Assembly (NCBI RefSeq): GCF_030272615.1
Contig: NC_081413.1
Span: 335,150,302-335,214,301 of the forward strand
Length of the DNA: 64,000 bases
Reading direction: 5' to 3'
Source of the DNA: Cryptomeria japonica
Taxonomy: Eukaryota; Streptophyta; Pinopsida; Cupressales; Cupressaceae
Made by a program: the position numbers and the translations under genes. Under the pieces are notes generated by a model that worked only from the letters and a program-made list of their open reading frames with translations, was not told the DNA's origin and made no database searches. Of the stretch, positions 10,891 through 21,945 are shown in pieces (the first letter of the stretch is position 1; each line of letters opens with the position of its first letter).

Positions 10891-13269
10891 CTAGCTAGCA
10901 CCCTCTCCCTCATCGCCTGGTGGAGGAGGAGGAGCCTGATGCCCGGTATCCTGACGAGGTGCCCGAGCTCCCTCTGATTGTGCCATATACTGCAAGTAGG
11001 GTATCACCTACTACGCAACAGTAACTGCGACACTATATACTGCCACATAGTAGGCTGCCCTACTACTCTGGAGAAGGACCTCCTGTTGTAAAGCCTCTAT
11101 CTCTGCTCTCAACTCTACCCTCAATGATATGATCTGGTGATCACACTCGGCCCTCACCTCGACAAGGTACCGGTCTCGCTCTACTAGCTGAGTCTGAGCC
11201 ACTGTCAACTGTGACTACAACTCTGCAAGACGTTCTCTCATCGACCGCCCTGCGTCAGTCCCCTGCTCTCTCATAAGCTCCCCACCCCCATCTCCACCTA
11301 TAGCTCCACTCTGCTCATCCCACCACTGTTGGACCTATCTCAGAGCTATTCGCTCCTCCTCAGTCCCACCCAATCGCACTCCTACATGCCTTAGGGATCC
11401 ACCCTCACCCCTCTGCTGTCCAACATTAGCTGGCACCTTGCTGCTGCTCAGACCAGGATCACCACCACTCCACCATGGAGCATCATCTCTCTATGCCTGT
11501 CCCTGCCTGTGGCCCTATCCCTGTCCCTGTGCCGGTGTGGGTGCATCATCCTCAACATCCTCAATATGAGGGGCCTTCTCTGCTGGATCTGTGAATCGAG
11601 GGAACAGATGCTGCTGAAACCAATCTCTATACTGGGGCAATACCCTCGCATCTGCCACATCATCCATATAATCCCACCTCAGGTGATGTAAACCAGTCAG
11701 CTCCTGCATTACCAAAGCATAGGACAACCATGGAGACCATCCCTATCTCTCCTGTTCTACTTAACACGCATATGCTGTAAACTCCTACAAGATCCCTTGA
11801 GGCCCGCCATACTACCTCATCACCCGTGATACAATGAACCGCTCCACAATGGTCTGCGATCTCCCAATAAGAGGACGCGTAATAAAAAGGTCCCTGTGAA
11901 CCATCTGCCAGTCATCCCAAGACTCCAAACCACTGTACGGTCTCCATACAACGGCTATCAGGTCATCTAGCTGCCGTCTCCAAAAATCTGTCTTGCCCAG
12001 ATGGGGTTGCGTAATGTATCTGATGTACCTATATATAATCGGCTACCCGAGCTCTCTACTGTCATCTACTATGGGCCGACAAATGGGAAGGTGCTCCCAA
12101 GCCCACACCTGCAAAATATATACACCAGCGGCCATGCTCCACCCATCTCTATACACGATCTCATGCATCTCTCGATACATGTGAGCCAATAAACACGAAC
12201 CCCAACCAAGTCCTTGAGGGGTCTCTATCAATCTCTCTAGCATCCGACCCCATCCACACTGGAAACCCTGCTGCCCTTTGTCTGGCATCAGGAAACAACC
12301 TATGAACCCTGCTAGAACATATGCCAGAGGAAATTCCTCGCTGTACCTGCTCATCAATATGTCCCAACTAATGGAACGAGTCAAAATGTCAGGATCACTG
12401 AAGACATGCCTCACTGCCTATAATCCTGGAAGGTGCCCTGAATCATAATCCACCTTATCCCCAGCAAAAGGGATACAGAGGAACCTATATACATCCTCGG
12501 GAGTGATAGTCAACTCCCCCATCGACAGATGAAATGTGTTATGCTCTGAATGGAAACGTACTACCAATACCGTGAGCATTCTATGGTTCACATGGATATG
12601 AGGTAATCTCAATAGATGAGTCAAGCCGCACAAGTCAATATGAGCCTACTCAACCTCAGATAAATGTTGAAATAATGCCATACTAGGAGGATAAATGCAT
12701 CTAAAGAGAACAACAAGAGGTAATCGAACCTGCAAAAACCCAACAATGAAGCATCAAAAAACATTCCAAATTAGCCTACAAGAGAAGTAAAACATCATGC
12801 AAATCTAACTAAGTCAAATGCAAAATCAAAATTTCACATTTAGACCTTCAAAAATGCTCACTGTCTCTCGAATGACAAAACACAAAGAGACAGAATCTCG
12901 TACGAGTCAGGAATAGATGTTGTACGACAAAATAACCCCAAACGACAAACTATTAGCTTTCGCATGACAAAATGGTCTTTTAACAAACCTGTTGTACGAT
13001 ACAAGGGTGCATCCCGAATGACAATTCTAATGACCCTAAATGACAAAAGAAATTTTACCAGTTACTTATACGAGACAAGGTCTTGTCTCACACGATAAAA
13101 CGTGAAACCCGACCCCACACATGCGAAAAACTTGAAAAATGAACAAAAAAATTCAAAATTGAAAACATAAAGAGGCTTAAGATCTATCACTTACCACTGG
13201 CTCATAGTTTCGGGGTCGATTATGATGTCTCTCGTGCTCGAATCGATGCTAACGTGTAGGGAGCACCAT
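10891..13269 (-). pseudogene. Antisense plant-mobile-domain (PMD) gene with one intron (element A)
   Basis: Reads opposite to pol. Exon 1 (13269-13195, 75 nt) begins ATG, holds one TAG, and ends NYEPV before a GTAAGT donor. The intron runs 13194-12730 (465 nt, ending TTGCAG). Exon 2 (12729-10891, 613 codons with stop) continues in phase: VRLPLV...LFRC.YPPSM, then the PMD core (NHRMLTVLV, SEHNTFHLSMGELTIT, PEDVYRFLCIPF, DKVDYD), a conserved middle (GFIGCFLMPDKGQQGF, LLAHMYREMHEIVYRD) and a C-terminal coiled-coil-like segment (TVAQTQLVERDRYLVEVRAE). There is no net frameshift, only premature stops. The PMD is found in transposon-derived plant proteins; its biochemical role is unclear. No expression evidence is available here. 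Confidence 0.75.
12865..13100 (-). repeat. Intronic array of CGTACGA-like motifs (element A)
   Basis: Within the PMD intron a short near-palindrome recurs every 20-30 bp: TCGTACGAG (12898), TGTACGACA (12921), AACGACAAA (12941), CGCATGACA (12961), TTGTACGATA (12992), CCGAATGACA (13014), AAATGACAA (13039), TATACGAGA (13068), ACACGATAA (13089). Equivalent arrays lie in the introns of B and C. Confidence 0.75.
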
Positions 13270-13342
13270 TTTCTTCACAGAAGGCTTTTTGAATTTTCAA
13301 ACTTGGAGGGTTAAAATGATTTGAAAATGACACTTTCGTCCC

Positions 13343-13350
13343 ATATATAG
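13343..13350 (-). promoter_or_regulatory. TATA box of antisense PMD gene (element A)
   Basis: On the minus strand GGCTATATATGGG lies about 78 bases before the exon 1 ATG. B and C have TATA boxes at the same distance within otherwise similar sequence. Confidence 0.6.
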
Positions 13351-14208
13351 CCAAAAACCTAATTTTTCAACTTGCTCCGATGGACATGAAAATTGTACCC
13401 TTAGCTAATTTGACCATTTTGATTCCATTTTCAGGATCAAAATCGAAATCCAAGATCATTTTGCTAGTCAATTTCATAATTTGGACCACTTAGTGCTCTT
13501 TTCATCAAAAGCTCATTTTTCTTCTAATTGTGCTCAAATTTCAATGTTGAATCTTAATTCAATTTCAATTCTACACATCAACTCTATGCTTAACTCATCA
13601 ATCAATGCCAAATTTTTCAAATATTCCTCAGAACCAATTTGCACTCAAATAACTTATTATCGCCACAACAATTGCCTATCATCAATCCCTCGTTATCTTT
13701 TGATTTCATTCCTGAGGGGCATACTCACGACCTTATGACCTCACATCTTACATGTCGAGAAAATCTTTTTTCAAATCCTCATCAAAAGTCGAGAAAAATC
13801 TTTTTTAACTAAAGAAAATCAATTCTTATTTCTAAGGGGTATCTCAGCTTCATCGCTTCACATCAAGTTGAGATCTCTCGATTATCTGAATCATATCAAT
13901 CGCTAGGGGCATATAAGTTTCATCGGTTCAAATAAAGCTGATATTTGTCTTCATTTGAATCAATCTCTTAACGTTAATCAGTTTCAACACTTTTCATCAA
14001 GATGATTATTCGTTTAAACTCAGTCAAAAGTTTAAAGAGTATCTTTGATCACACGCTAAATCTAAGTAGGTGTTTAGTTTCATCGCTTCGAATCAAGCTG
14101 GACAATTTATTTTTCTCTCATTGTATCTTGATCAATCAAGTTCAAGATAAATTTTTATCTTCGCTCATTGTGTCTAGATCAATCAAGTTCTAGATAAGTA
14201 AGATCCGC

Positions 14209-15733
14209 TGATAGTTTTGATACTTAATGTTAAGTATAGATGGCAAGCTAATAAGATGAGAGGGGGGGGTGAACCATACAACCTTAATTTTCCATAAAAA
14301 CAACAGATTCAACCTCGGTAACATATACTTCAGTAATATAACCAAAACTGCTAAACATGCAAACTCAAAAGCATATAAACATCATAACACTCATAACACC
14401 AGATTTAATGTGGAAACCCAAATAGGGAAAAACCACTGTGGGATTTCAGACCCACTAAGAAATATACTCTTCTAGAGTATGCTCGGTTAAAAGCAAATCC
14501 TGTTAAAGATTACAAACACATTGCTAGATGTGACCCGGTTAAGGGATTTCCCTTAGATCTGTTAGGATCTTCACCTTGTTAGAAGTGACCTTGTTAAAGG
14601 ATTTCAAACACTCAATCAAAATGTCACCTTGCTAGAGGGTTTTACAAATAAGACTGTTAAGTCCACTCGGTTAAGATATTTTCTGTCACTTCACAAAATA
14701 ACAGTAATAAAAATCTATCTGCAACTTCACATCAAAAATGCTAAAGCATATTCTTATTTGCTTAATACAATCTAGGACTTATCTTGTCCATCAGCTGGGC
14801 TCTATACTCTGTTATTCAAATTCAAACAGGTCTTCAAGCTTTAGTGCTCGGTAATCACTATGTAGCATCCCTGTGCATACACTTGCCCGCATACATTGTT
14901 TATCAATAGTTCCTTATTTATAAACAATTCGCCAGCCGCTTGATCTCCTTGATCACATTTCCCATGATCAATCATAGCCATCAGATCTTCAAACTTGACC
15001 AGGTTCAATGTATCCTTTGATCTAAAAATGTTTTACCTCACCTTGGAACTTGCATATATTTCTTGGAACTTGTGCTAGGGTATTGCGGTTCAATCTGAGC
15101 TGTAGATCTTCCTACCGATTTTCCTTTACCATAGATTCTTTAAAAAACTTCATGCATGGCATACCAATCATTTAATCAGTTTCAGCTCATCAACTTCCTT
15201 CATTAAATAATGCTTTTATTCATTCAATGCATTCTATTACTACTCGGTTGCAACTCGGTAAATACTAAGCTTTACTCGGTAGACATTCTGCCTTCATTAA
15301 CCAATAGCGATAACCTTAGGGTTTACCGACTAGGTTCCTTAGGGTTTACCAACTAGGTTCTTTGCTCAGTAACATAGTATAGTATTAACCTCACAATCAA
15401 TCAACATATGTAGGATATCAAAACAATCTAAACATCATGATCTCATCATTGTTTAACTCGGTAATAGTTGCCCATTGAATAACTTATTCCTCCTCTTATT
15501 CATCACATTCTTTCTATGTCTTTTACCGACATCTTTATACTCATCAAATCATACTTCTTAAGATATGGCAACATCATACTGAATTAGAAAATCAATTTCT
15601 TGACATCAATGACAAAATAATAATATTAAGACAGTAAACATCCTTGATCAGTTATATCCATAGTCATCAACAACCTTCTCAATATCCTTATTGAAATGCC
15701 AACAATCTCCCTTTGTCTGTTATAATGCCAACA
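14209..15733 (-). mobile_element. Copia LTR inserted with PPT and PBS flanks in permuted order
   Basis: Flanked by the 5-bp duplication TCCGC (14204-14208 and 15734-15738). The undisturbed target GATCCGCTTCTTGATC is seen in element C, and with one change in B. On the minus strand it reads: short 3'-UTR-like sequence with polypurine tract ACAAAGGGAGAT (15733-15705), an LTR starting TGTTGGCATTTC (15704), with a C-run and ending CTTAACA near 14230, then a PBS-like TTAAGTATCAAAA (initiator tRNA-Met type) to 14209. Order is thus PPT-LTR-PBS. Alternatively the whole 1525 bp is one unusual LTR. Confidence 0.7.
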
Positions 15734-15963
15734 TCCGCTTCTTGATCAATCAAGTTCAAGTTCGATATCTTTTGTTTTCTATCGTTCCTTAGTTCAATCA
15801 AGTTCGGGATTGCTATCACTTTAATAAGACTTCATTCAACTTCATTGCTTCGAATCAAGCTAAACACCTTGCTCTTCATCTAGTTCGTGATCAATCAAGT
15901 TCAGAACTGACATCTCCTAGACATCACACATTATTTGAACCAATGCACTGCTCGCACATTAAT

Positions 15964-15978
15964 TCAAAGAGGGGAAAA
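15964..15978 (+). promoter_or_regulatory. Polypurine tract of element A
   Basis: CAAAGAGGGGAAAA directly precedes the LTR start; B (31988-32001) and C (53232-53246, minus) have the same tract. It would prime plus-strand DNA synthesis. Confidence 0.8.
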
Positions 15979-17098
15979 TTTAATACCCGAAAAATGGTCA
16001 TCTAAACTATGGGCCTCTAATCTCGACAACATCACCAAGGTCCTAACCAAAGGCAATTAAATCAACCTTGAGCACATTATTAATTATTTAATCATCAAAT
16101 ATCACATGGCAAATCAGTTACTCAATATTAATTAAATATTTATTTAATTAATTGAATCATTTCCAAGAATATCAATTTGATCAATTATCCTATTTTAATT
16201 TATTAAATATCCTTGCATATTTGATTAATTAATAAATTTGCCATTTAATCATGCAAAAGGAATTAATTTATTACAAAAGAGGAATTAATCACAAAGCAAG
16301 AGTTGAATTGAAAATAAAATAAAAGAATTGAATTGAGAGAGAAATCAAACTTGAGATATTATTTCTTTTTCTAAATTTAGAACTTGAAATCAAAAAAGCA
16401 ATTAAATTGAATTATTCTCTAAAATTGGAACTCAAAGCTTTTCAGAAAAAGAAGTTTAGTTGCATTGAAAAGACTCTTTTCTTGAATAAATAAAATAATT
16501 ATCTATTTTTATCACAAATGCATGGAATTAATTTATTAATATTTTCCAATGCAACTTGGACTTCTAATTTGATGCATTTCAGTTAAACTATAATTGGAAT
16601 CTATCTCAAGGTTAACTTAACCTGATTTCTCAATTATTTTCAATTAATCCTAAATTGAGCTTTTCTTTTGGTAATTCTCTATAAATTCAGTCTTCAGTTC
16701 TCATTCCAATTTACCCCAGAGATTTTTGAGAACACGCTTGGAGATTATTATCACGCTAATTTTGCTCTGGAGTCATTGAAGATTATTGTGCTTTTTAGAT
16801 TATTTGCATCCATTTTACATCGATTATTGCTTGAATTGATTATTTGCTTGAATTATTCATCCATCTTGCATCCATATAGTTAATATCATATAGATTTAAT
16901 CCTTCATCTTGGTGTAGTGTAGTCACTGGTATTTCTTATAACTATCTGAGAGAAATCTTATACTTGCATCTTTTAGAAGGCAATTAGTCACTTTGTTATG
17001 TTTTTTTTACTTATTGATTATTAATTATTAACCATGCATATAATGAATTAATTGAAGTGTTGTGCTTGCAGCTTACAAACCACTTTTTCACACACACA
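15979..17098 (+). repeat. 3' LTR of element A (1120 bp)
   Basis: Starts TTTAATACCC where B and C have TGTAATACCC, so the terminal TG is mutated. It ends CTTTTTCACACACACA at 17098. A TATA box (CTATAAATTC) lies at 16678-16688. The next base, 17099, is inside element B's pol. The counterparts are 32002-33164 and 52072-53231. Confidence 0.85.
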
Positions 17099-18143
17099 TA
17101 TACTGCCAAGTCATTTCCAAGAAAGGTCTTCTATATTGATTGAACCAACTCAGCCAGTAAATATTGGGAGTCAAGAGACACCACATATCATCCACTTAGC
17201 TCAATCATTATTAGCAGAAGAGTTGAAAGATTTCAGCAATCTCTTCATAGAAAATAAGATCAACTTTGCATGGACATACTCTGATATAACAGGCCTAGAT
17301 CCCGATCTCATCATGCACCATCTTTCTATTACACCAGGAGTTAAACCAGTCAAGCAAATATTCTACAAGATGCACCCTCATGTGGCACTGCTAGTCAAAG
17401 ATGAGGTAGAAAATTTGCTAAAATCTAGATTTATCAAAGCAATAGACTATGCATAATGGATTTAAAACATAGTACCTATATCAAAGGAAGACAAATCTAT
17501 TAGGGTTTGCACAGACTTCAGGGATCTCAATAAAACATGTTCGAAAGATGATTTTCCATTGCCTAACTTTGATATGATAGTGGATATGACTGCTGGATGT
17601 GAGATGTAATCACTAATGGATGGATTCTCCGGTTATAATCAGATCAAAATAGCTCTTGGAGATCAAGAATAAACAACTTTCACCTCTGCATGGGGAACCT
17701 TCTATTGGAACATCATGCCATTTGGGCTAAAGAATGCATGAGCAACTTACCAAAGAGCAGTAACAATTATCTTTCATGATATTATGCATAAGAATATGTA
17801 AGATTATGTTGATGACACTTTAGTGAAGACTATGAAGAGATCAACACATATTCAAGAGCTAGGCCTTATACTTGATAGAATGGAAAAATTCAAGCTCTGA
17901 CTAAATCCTAAAAAGTGTGCATTCAGAGTGACGTCTGGGAAACTACTTGGTTATATCATTTCAAAGAAAGGAATTGAGGTTGACCCTGAGAAGGTCCAAG
18001 CTATAATGGAAATTCCACCTCCAAATAACATCAGTCAAATGAGAAGTTTACAAGGACGTCTCCAGTCAATCAAACACTTTATTTCTCAGATAGCAGATAA
18101 GGCTCAACCTTTCACAAAAGTATTAAGGAAAGGAGTAACATAA
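17099..18143 (+). pseudogene. Reverse transcriptase domain (element B)
   Basis: Begins LPSHFQERSS and continues QETPHIIH, FAWTYSDITGLDPDL, FRDLNKTC, MDGFSGYNQIKIA, MPFGLKNA and YVDDT. Stops occur at 17454, 17467, 17607, 17671, about 17740, 17800 and 17898-17900. The last, TGA followed by CTA, is at the position shared with A and C. From 17901 it reads NPKKCAFRVTSGKLLGYIISKKGIEV, with NISQMRSLQGRLQS later. Confidence 0.8.
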
Positions 18144-18641
18144 AACTAGGATCAAGAATGTGAACAACACCTTCAACAAATAAAAGAATACTTGTCTAAT
18201 CCACCAGTACTGATGTCGCCAATTCAAGGTAAACCATTGATTTTATACATATCAGCTACTGATTCATCATTGGGGGCACTTCTAGCACAATAGGATGAAA
18301 ATAAAAAAGAGAGAGCTATATATTATATCAACAGAACATTGGTGTCTTATGAAATGAACTTTACTATAATAGAAAAAGCATGCTTGGCATTAGTCTTTGC
18401 ATCACAAAAATTGAGACACTACATGTTAGCACATTCCATCAAGCTAGTAGTTAAGATTGATCCGCTCAAATATCTTCTCAACAAATCAACACTTATAGGA
18501 AGATTGGCTAAATGGGTCATGGTTCTTACAGAGTTTGATATTGAATATTTAGAACACAAAGCCATCAAAGGACAGGTAATTACAGATCAACTTACTAATG
18601 CTCCACTTGAAGACACTCAACCTCTGCATATAGAATTTTGA
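18144..18641 (+). pseudogene. RNase H domain of pol (element B)
   Basis: Reads ILYISATDSSLGALLAQ, a stop, then ERAIYYINRTLVSYEMNF, EKACLALVFASQKLRHYM, KIDPLKYLLNKS, RLAKWVMVLTEFDIEYLEHKAIKGQVI. This is the standard RNase H partner of RT and the reference used for A's deletion. A stop near 18640 separates it from the next domain. Confidence 0.8.
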
Positions 18642-19433
18642 GATGAATCAATAATGCACCTTACTCAACAATCATGGAAGATGTTCTTTGATGGGTCTTT
18701 CACTGAACATGGTTCTGGTGCTAGAATACTTTTTATTACTCCTCAAAAGTATTCAATCCCGAAGGCTTATAAGATTATTTTCCCTTGCACAAAAAAAATT
18801 GGAGAGTATGAAGCTCTGGTAAAGAGGATCAAGATGGCTATCAAATGGAAGGTTCTGGAATTACACATCTATGGAGATTCTCAGCTAATCATCAATCAAA
18901 TCAATGATACATATTAGACTCGAGATGAGAAACTGATGCCTTATAGGAGAATGGTGGATGATATCAAGAAATATTTTACTTTTTTATCATTCCATCAGAT
19001 TCTCAGATCTACAAACAGAGCAACAGATGCTATGGCCACCTTGGCATCCATACCAGAGTTACAAGAATCTAATTTTCACTTTGAATTCCCAGTGGATGAG
19101 TTACATTACCCTGCCTATGATTCTCCTGAGTCCCAGATGCTCTGTTCTATTATTGGACATGACTCATCTTGCTATAGCCACATTTACTCTTATCTACGAG
19201 ACCAAATTGTCCCAAAAAATCTTACCTGTAATGAGAAAAGGAACCTAATCCGAAATGCTTCACGGTACGTCATCATCGCTAACAATCTATTTAGGCGAGG
19301 TTTTGATAGTACTTTGCTTAGGTGTCTAGAAACTGAAGAGTCCCAACATGCATTATTAGAAGTCCATGAAGGTATTTGTGGATCTCATTTGAATGGTCTT
19401 ACTTTAGCTCAGAAACTACTAAGGGTTGGCTAA
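18642..19433 (+). pseudogene. Second RNase H-like domain and integrase zinc region (element B)
   Basis: aRNH-like features: FFDGSFTEHGSGA, GEYEALVKRIKMA, IYGDSQLIINQINDTY and NRATDAMATLAS, so the acidic residues remain. A TAG at 18915-18917 replaces CAG (A: TYQTQDEK); C shares it at 59943-59945. The frame runs on into HEGICGSHLNGLTLAQKLLRVG, the start of the integrase HHCC region, and stops at 19431-19433. Confidence 0.8.
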
Positions 19434-20420
19434 TACTGGCTAGACATGGAGAAAGACGTTATAAAGTTTTCTAAAACTTGTGAGAAGTGTCATCTACATG
19501 GGAATCTCATACATACTCCAGTAAGAGATCTCATACCCTTCATTACACATTGGCCTTTTCAACAATGGGGCTTTGATCTCATTGGTCAAATATATCCTGC
19601 ATCATCCAATAGACACAAGTTTATCATAACTGCCACTGAGTATTTCACTAAGTGGGTAGAAGTAGTTCCGCTCATCAAAGCAACTAGTAAACAAGTAGCT
19701 ATGTTCATCCTTAATTATATTATCTGTAGGTATGGGATACCTTTATCCATTGTGACTAACAATGGAGGACAAATCAAGAATAAATATCTAGATGAGCTCC
19801 GTGAGAAATTCAAAATCAAACAACACTAGTCATCTGTATATTACCCTCAAGGAAATGGATAAGATGAAGCATCTAACAAAAACCTGCTGACTATCTTACA
19901 CAAAACAATAAACAAATCTGGGAGGGATTGGCATCTGTAGCTCAATCCTACATTATGGGCTTATAGAACAAGTATTAGAACACCTACTGGGGCTACACCT
20001 TTTTATTTGGTGTATGGGTCCAAAGAAGTCTTACCTATTGAGGTTGAAATACCATCTTTGAGAGTTTCTTTGCAATGTCTTGTTACTGATGAAGACTACA
20101 AAATATCTAGATTGCAAGAACTCAAGTTGCTGGATGAACGTCAACAAGTGTTTGATCATCTAAGAGTGTATCAAAAGAGAATGTCTAAAGGATATAAAAA
20201 GAAGTTTTGATAATGATAATTTCAGGTTGGTGACCTTGTTCTAAGAGAAAATCCTAAAAATCAATAGTTTCGAGAAAACAAAGGGAAGTTTGAACCTAAC
20301 TGGCTGGGTCCCTACATCGTTACTGCAGTCTTTGGCTCTAGTGCCTATATGCTCTCAACATCAGAAGGAGAACAACTCCATGAACCGATTAACACCATCC
20401 ACTTGAAAACGTTCTTCACT
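19434..20420 (+). pseudogene. Integrase (element B)
   Basis: TCEKCHLHGN and FDLIGQIYPASS are kept, but the second acidic residue is lost: IVTNNGGQ instead of IVTDNGGQ (a G-to-A change), and stops follow at about 19828, 19859 (CAA to TAA) and 19937 (CAG to TAG against C). GNGQ, a stop, then DEASNK carries the last acidic residue. The C-terminal NWLGPYIVTAVFGS and HLKTFFT end at 20420. Confidence 0.8.
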
Positions 20421-21945
20421 TAGTATTCTCCATTCTAGCAACTTGTACAGCTGAAAATGTCCTGAAAAAAATCCTAAAAGTCATAAAAAGTCCGGAAAAA
20501 AATTTTTTAAAAAAAAAGGAAAAAAAGAAGAAAAAAAGAATCTTTGCCAAGTAGGTGAAAAATTGGCAAACAAATGCCTCTTTTACTCGAACACTCCATC
20601 TATCAATGCAACATTGCCATTTCCCGCTTTCAAGCATCTTTGATATCTCTTGTACATATATTTAGTCACTTTTGTGACATCTTGGTTCTTTTAGAACCCG
20701 CATGACTTGGAACTGATCAATGTCCTAGTCTTAGGGTAATCGACTGAGAAAATTACGTGTCCTAAGTAGTGCCAACCAAGTCATCATTCTGTCAGTGATA
20801 CCCGATCGTCCAATCTGAGTTAGTCACCTATCTCCTAACTACTAAAGAGTTTTATCACTGAGTACACAAGCAAAACAACATTACTGAAAACAATCACTAA
20901 ACAGTTTGAGATATGCATGGAAATTTTCTTTGTGTGCTGTCTTTTATATTGGTTTTTGATTATTATTCCCTCTGAGTAACTCGAGGAAGTCTATCTTGAC
21001 TAAGAGGAGCAAGGATTGGGGGCATAATATTTTCTTTGTTGCTTGTAGGAATGATTCCAATGATCTGGAAACATCTAATTAGATGGGTGTCTATGATAAG
21101 AGCCTTCATATCAAGGTGAAATCACCACACATACCTCGACTCCACTTATTTGTATGCTACAGGGAGGTTGGCATAATTTCTTTTCCTATTTTGAGGGAAT
21201 TTCTTTAAATGTGAAATCTAGATGCATGCGTAATCTGTCCAAGGATATGAATGGAAAAGGGTCATTGCGGACAAGATAATTAATATTGCACATGAAAAGG
21301 AAGGAGCTCTATTATGCCTGCTATGTTTGTAAACGCTCAGTGATGAAAATTAAGCATTTCAAATCTAGTGACTAGTTTAAATTGCATTCATTCTGCATTT
21401 TCTACATTCTGAGTGATTTCTGCATGATAACAATGATCTCTTTATCTTTTGAATGAAAGTTTGAAGTATCATCATTTCCATGCTAAGTGCTCTCTGTTTC
21501 ATCATTTCTCTGATCGGGTACTTGTGTATTGAGATGTTAGCTGCATACATAAGCATCTTATATAGATCCATACATTTCATTATATACATTAATTTGCATT
21601 CACATTATTGCATAGAAAAATAATTTTTTTTGCATTACTGGTTACTCATTTTTCATCATTTATTTGCATATGAAAAGAAACAAAAACAAATATTTATATT
21701 CATTTGCATTACATACATCCATACTGAACATATATGAATACATATAGAATAAAGCATATAGAAAAATATCTCATAAATCAATCGAAAAGAGTACAATGAA
21801 ATCAAATCAAGATCTCGTATATATAATCATCAATATCTCAGAGTACAAGTGATATAACTATCATATACAATCTCCCATCAGAGCAAGAATCATATGGGCT
21901 ACAAAAAAATGGGGTATCTAACAAAAGCTAAGAGCTATAATAAAT
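20421..21945 (+). other. Post-pol spacer (element B)
   Basis: No supported gene. Contains an A-rich run, one degenerate hairpin motif (20554-20578, GTGAAAAATTG, loop GCAAA, CAAATGCC), then sequence similar to A 9600-10240 and C 57600-58150, then AT-rich DNA up to the end of the antisense PMD gene. Confidence 0.65.

Larger units (their letters stand above)
13351..15978 (+). other. Hairpin-rich region between PMD promoter and 3' LTR (element A)
   Basis: No coding capacity is supported. Excluding the copia insertion (14209-15733), 13845-14205 and 15734-15925 consist of 60-75 bp units each built round a short inverted repeat: CAGCTT...AAGCTG-type arms enclosing CATCGCTTC, and ATCTTGA...TCAAGAT-type arms enclosing TCAATCAAGT. 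Similar units occur in B and C. It ends at a polypurine tract. Confidence 0.65.
3330..17098 (+). mobile_element. Element A: 5'-truncated Tat-type Ty3/gypsy retrotransposon
   Basis: Order on the plus strand: gag tail, aspartic protease, G-patch, spacer, RT, RNase H remnant, second RNase H-like domain (aRNH), integrase without chromodomain, untranslated spacer, antisense PMD gene (10891-13269), hairpin-rich region, polypurine tract and 3' LTR (15979-17098). Two RNase H-like domains place it in the Tat lineage. Its 5' part is cut at 3330 by the minus-strand LTR-like sequence, and its 3' LTR directly abuts the pol of element B at 17099, consistent with A having inserted into B. Frameshifts, stops and an RNase H deletion make it non-functional. 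A copia LTR lies inside it (14209-15733). Confidence 0.85.
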
